Assembly (NCBI GenBank): GCA_038321755.1
Contig: JBBQFJ010000145.1
Coordinates: 1-7,890 of the forward strand
From: JALHSW01 sp038321755
Lineage (GTDB): Bacteria > Actinomycetota > Acidimicrobiia > IMCC26256 > PALSA-555
DNA length: 7,890 bases
Direction of reading: 5' to 3'
The position numbers and the translations under genes were made by a program. Shown here one piece after another: positions 5,898-7,890 of the stretch; within the stretch, counting starts at the first letter, position 1; every line of letters starts with the position of its first letter. Below the pieces are notes generated by a model, which was given only the letters and a program-made list of their open reading frames with translations, was not told where the DNA came from and ran no database searches.

Positions 5898-5903
5898 GAC
5901 AAT
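5898..5903 (+). promoter_or_regulatory. Possible -10 element of a leaderless uvrB transcript
   Basis: GACAAT agrees with TATAAT at four of six positions and ends seven bases before the ATG at 5911, in the 30-base gap after coaE. The gap has no purine-rich ribosome binding site at the usual distance (GCCTGGG abuts the ATG). A separate leaderless start for uvrB is therefore plausible, in addition to read-through from coaE. No clear -35 box was found. Confidence 0.4.
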
Positions 5904-5910
5904 GCCTGGG

Positions 5911-7890
5911 ATGCCTCCGTTCGAGCTCGTCTCCGACTTCGCGCCAGCGGGCGACCAGCCCGAGGCCATCCGTTCCCTCTCCGAGGGCGTGAACGCGGGG
6001 GAGCGGCAACAGACACTGCTCGGGATCACGGGATCGGGGAAGTCGTTCACGATCGCCGGCCTCATCGCCGAGACGCAGCGCCCCACGATCGTGCTCGCGC
6101 CCAACAAGAGCCTGGCCGCCCAGCTCGCGAGCGAGTTCCGGGAGTTCTTCCCGAAGAACCGCGTCGAGTACTTCGTCTCCTACTACGACTACTACCAACC
6201 CGAGGCCTACCTCCCGTCGACCGACACCTACATCGAGAAGGACTCCTCGATCAACGACGAGATCGACCGGCTGCGCCACTCGGCGACCAGCGCGATCATG
6301 AGCCGACGGGATGTGATCGTCGTGGCGTCAGTCTCCGCGATCTACGGCCTCGGTGCGCCCGACGAGTACGAGCGCCAGTGCCTCATCCTCGACAAGGGCG
6401 AGGAGCGGGAGCAGCGATCGATCCTCGGACGGCTCGTGCACCTGGGCTACGACCGCAACGACTTCGACTTCGCCCGCAACAAGTTCCGCGTGCGGGGCGA
6501 CACCATCGAGATCTACCCGTCCTACGAGGAGCGTGCGATTCGCGTCTCCCTGTTCGGCGACGAGGTGGAGCGCATCGCGTCGGTCGATCCGCTCACCGGC
6601 GAGGTCGTCGAAGAGCTCGACCGCCTCGTGTTGTTCCCGGCGTCGCACTACGTGACGTCCGAGGAGCGGATGCGAACGGCGATCGCCGGGATCGAGGCCG
6701 AGCTCGCGGTGCGCCTCGCCGAGCTCGAGGGCCAGAACAAGCTCCTCGAGGCGCAACGGCTCCGCATGCGCACCACCTACGACCTGGAGATGTTGCGCGA
6801 GGTCGGCGTCTGCTCGGGCATCGAGAACTACTCACGCCACCTGGATGGTCGCAAGCCAGGGGAGATGCCGTACACGTTGCTCGACTACTTCCCCGACGAC
6901 TACCTGGTAGTGCTCGACGAGTCGCACGCGACCGTGCCGCAGCTGCACGGGCAGTACGCGGGCGACCGGTCCCGTAAGGAGACGCTGGTCGACCACGGGT
7001 TCCGACTCCCCTCCGCGATGGACAACCGTCCCCTCCGCTTCGAGGAGTTCGTCGCCAAGATCAACCAGATCGTGTTCATGTCGGCCACACCCGGTCCGTA
7101 CGAGCTGGAGCAGTCGACCCGCGTCGTCGAGCAGATCGTGCGGCCCACCGGGCTCGTCGACCCCGAGGTCGTCGTGCGACCGACGAAGGGTCAGATCGAC
7201 GACCTCGTCGCCGAGATTCGCCTGCGCGAGGAGCGCGACCAGCGCGTCCTCGTCACCACGCTCACGAAGAAGATGTCCGAAGACCTCACCGACTACCTCC
7301 TGGAGCTCGGGGTGCGGGTGAGATACCTCCACAGCGAGGTCGACACGCTCGAGCGCGTCGACATCCTGCGGTCGCTCCGGCTCGGCGACTTCGACGTGCT
7401 CGTCGGCATCAACCTGCTCCGGGAAGGCCTCGACCTCCCCGAGGTCGCGCTCGTCGCGATCCTCGACGCCGACAAGGAAGGGTTCCTCCGATCCTCGACG
7501 TCGCTCATCCAGACGATGGGTCGCGCGGCGCGCAACGTCGACGGTCAGGTGATCATGTACGCCGACCAGGTCACCGACTCGATGAAGTTCGCGCTCTCGG
7601 AGACGAACCGGCGTCGCAAGGCCCAGCTGGAGTACAACGCCGAGCATGGCATCGATCCCCAGACGATCCGCAAGAACATCGTCGACATCATGGCGATGGT
7701 GCGAGCTCGCGGGGACGACGGCAGCACCCCCGCGGCTCGCGGGCGCTCGCGCGGCCGCGGGCGGAGCTCGTCGCAGTCGGCCGTGTTCGACCTCTCGGGG
7801 GTGCCACCCGAGGAGCTCGGGCGCCTCATCCTCACGCTGCAGGAGGAGATGCACGATGCCGCGACCGGCCTCCGGTTCGAGGAGGCCGCG
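5911..7890 (+). CDS. uvrB: Excinuclease ABC subunit B (3' end outside window)
   Basis: UvrB is the damage-verifying helicase-like subunit of the UvrABC nucleotide excision repair complex. It is loaded by UvrA and recruits UvrC. The frame is unbroken for 660 codons to the window edge. Landmarks: FAPAGDQPEAI (9-19), Walker A GITGSGKS (38-45, Ser where Thr is usual), the damage-probing beta-hairpin with YYDYYQPEAYLPSTDTYIEK (91-110), LGYDRNDF and the domain 2 region (about 149-250), YSRHLDGRKPGE (338 region preceded by GIENYSRH), Walker B VLDESH (334-339), FMSATPGPYE (389-398), VGINLLREGLDLP (488-500) and QTMGRAARN (534-542). A Gly/Arg/Ser-rich linker (598-624) leads into the start of the UVR domain (LTLQEEMHDAATGLRFEEAA, 641-660), which binds UvrC and is cut by the edge. 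Only the final 10-60 residues should be missing. The ATG at 5911 gives the usual short N-terminus. Confidence 0.98.
   Translation, partial: MPPFELVSDFAPAGDQPEAIRSLSEGVNAGERQQTLLGITGSGKSFTIAGLIAETQRPTIVLAPNKSLAAQLASEFREFFPKNRVEYFVSYYDYYQPEAYLPSTDTYIEKDSSINDEIDRLRHSATSAIMSRRDVIVVASVSAIYGLGAPDEYERQCLILDKGEEREQRSILGRLVHLGYDRNDFDFARNKFRVRGDTIEIYPSYEERAIRVSLFGDEVERIASVDPLTGEVVEELDRLVLFPASHYVTSEERMRTAIAGIEAELAVRLAELEGQNKLLEAQRLRMRTTYDLEMLREVGVCSGIENYSRHLDGRKPGEMPYTLLDYFPDDYLVVLDESHATVPQLHGQYAGDRSRKETLVDHGFRLPSAMDNRPLRFEEFVAKINQIVFMSATPGPYELEQSTRVVEQIVRPTGLVDPEVVVRPTKGQIDDLVAEIRLREERDQRVLVTTLTKKMSEDLTDYLLELGVRVRYLHSEVDTLERVDILRSLRLGDFDVLVGINLLREGLDLPEVALVAILDADKEGFLRSSTSLIQTMGRAARNVDGQVIMYADQVTDSMKFALSETNRRRKAQLEYNAEHGIDPQTIRKNIVDIMAMVRARGDDGSTPAARGRSRGRGRSSSQSAVFDLSGVPPEELGRLILTLQEEMHDAATGLRFEEAA

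Noticed and set aside
5781..6977. A 398-codon open frame on the plus strand in another phase, over coaE and uvrB.
   Set aside because: It overlaps uvrB, whose frame is unbroken and carries all family motifs; the alternative product is Arg/Ala/Pro-rich without domains.
6832..7854. A 340-codon open frame on the minus strand opposite uvrB.
   Set aside because: Shadow of uvrB, with acidic/basic low-complexity product and no start signal or motif.
1..7890. A novel defence or mobile system hidden in the window.
   Set aside because: Apart from the tadC-linked membrane protein, all genes belong to known families, and no nuclease, toxin, recombinase, tRNA or attachment site was seen.

Overview
This is a GC-rich window in which every gene is tightly packed, with overlapping stop/start codons, frequent GTG starts and strong G/C bias at third codon positions. 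The gene content suggests a high-GC actinobacterium: an actinobacterial-style Tad/Flp pilus secretion module, Flp pilins, and a coaE-uvrB pair, which is the order seen in Mycobacterium and relatives. Acidimicrobiia or a neighbouring class is my best guess, but this cannot be fixed without a phylogeny.

Layout: (1) Positions 1-3969, plus strand, one co-transcribed block. It holds the 3' end of the Tad assembly ATPase (cpaF/tadA type), then tadB and tadC (inner-membrane platform), then a 502-residue multi-pass membrane protein with GT-C-like layout. The junctions are ATGA (4-base overlap), a 1-base gap, and TAGTG (1-base overlap), so translation is probably coupled throughout. (2) 3997-4530, plus strand: a YhbS-type GNAT acetyltransferase, followed by a strong 15-bp hairpin terminator (4583-4618). 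(3) 4638-5063, minus strand: two tandem, nearly identical Flp/Fap-type pilin genes, converging on the terminator and read away from coaE. (4) 5064-5211: a 148-bp divergent control region. It holds a hairpin in the pilin leader, a sigma-28/WhiG-like promoter candidate facing the pilins and a -10-like element facing coaE. (5) 5212-7890, plus strand: coaE (last step of CoA synthesis) and uvrB (nucleotide excision repair), the latter cut by the window end inside its C-terminal UVR domain.

How it fits together: the ATPase, TadB and TadC form the motor and platform that would polymerise the two small pilins encoded just downstream on the other strand. The pilins have their own transcription unit, as expected for subunits needed in large excess. 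Prepilin peptidase (TadV/CpaA), TadE/F pseudopilins and RcpC are not in the window. The GT-C-like membrane protein coupled to tadC is the least understood gene. Its position makes a role in pilus or envelope glycosylation worth testing, but the sequence does not prove it. coaE and uvrB are housekeeping genes unrelated to the pilus. No mobile element, CRISPR array, tRNA or rRNA was recognised, and no stretch longer than 300 bases lacks a gene.
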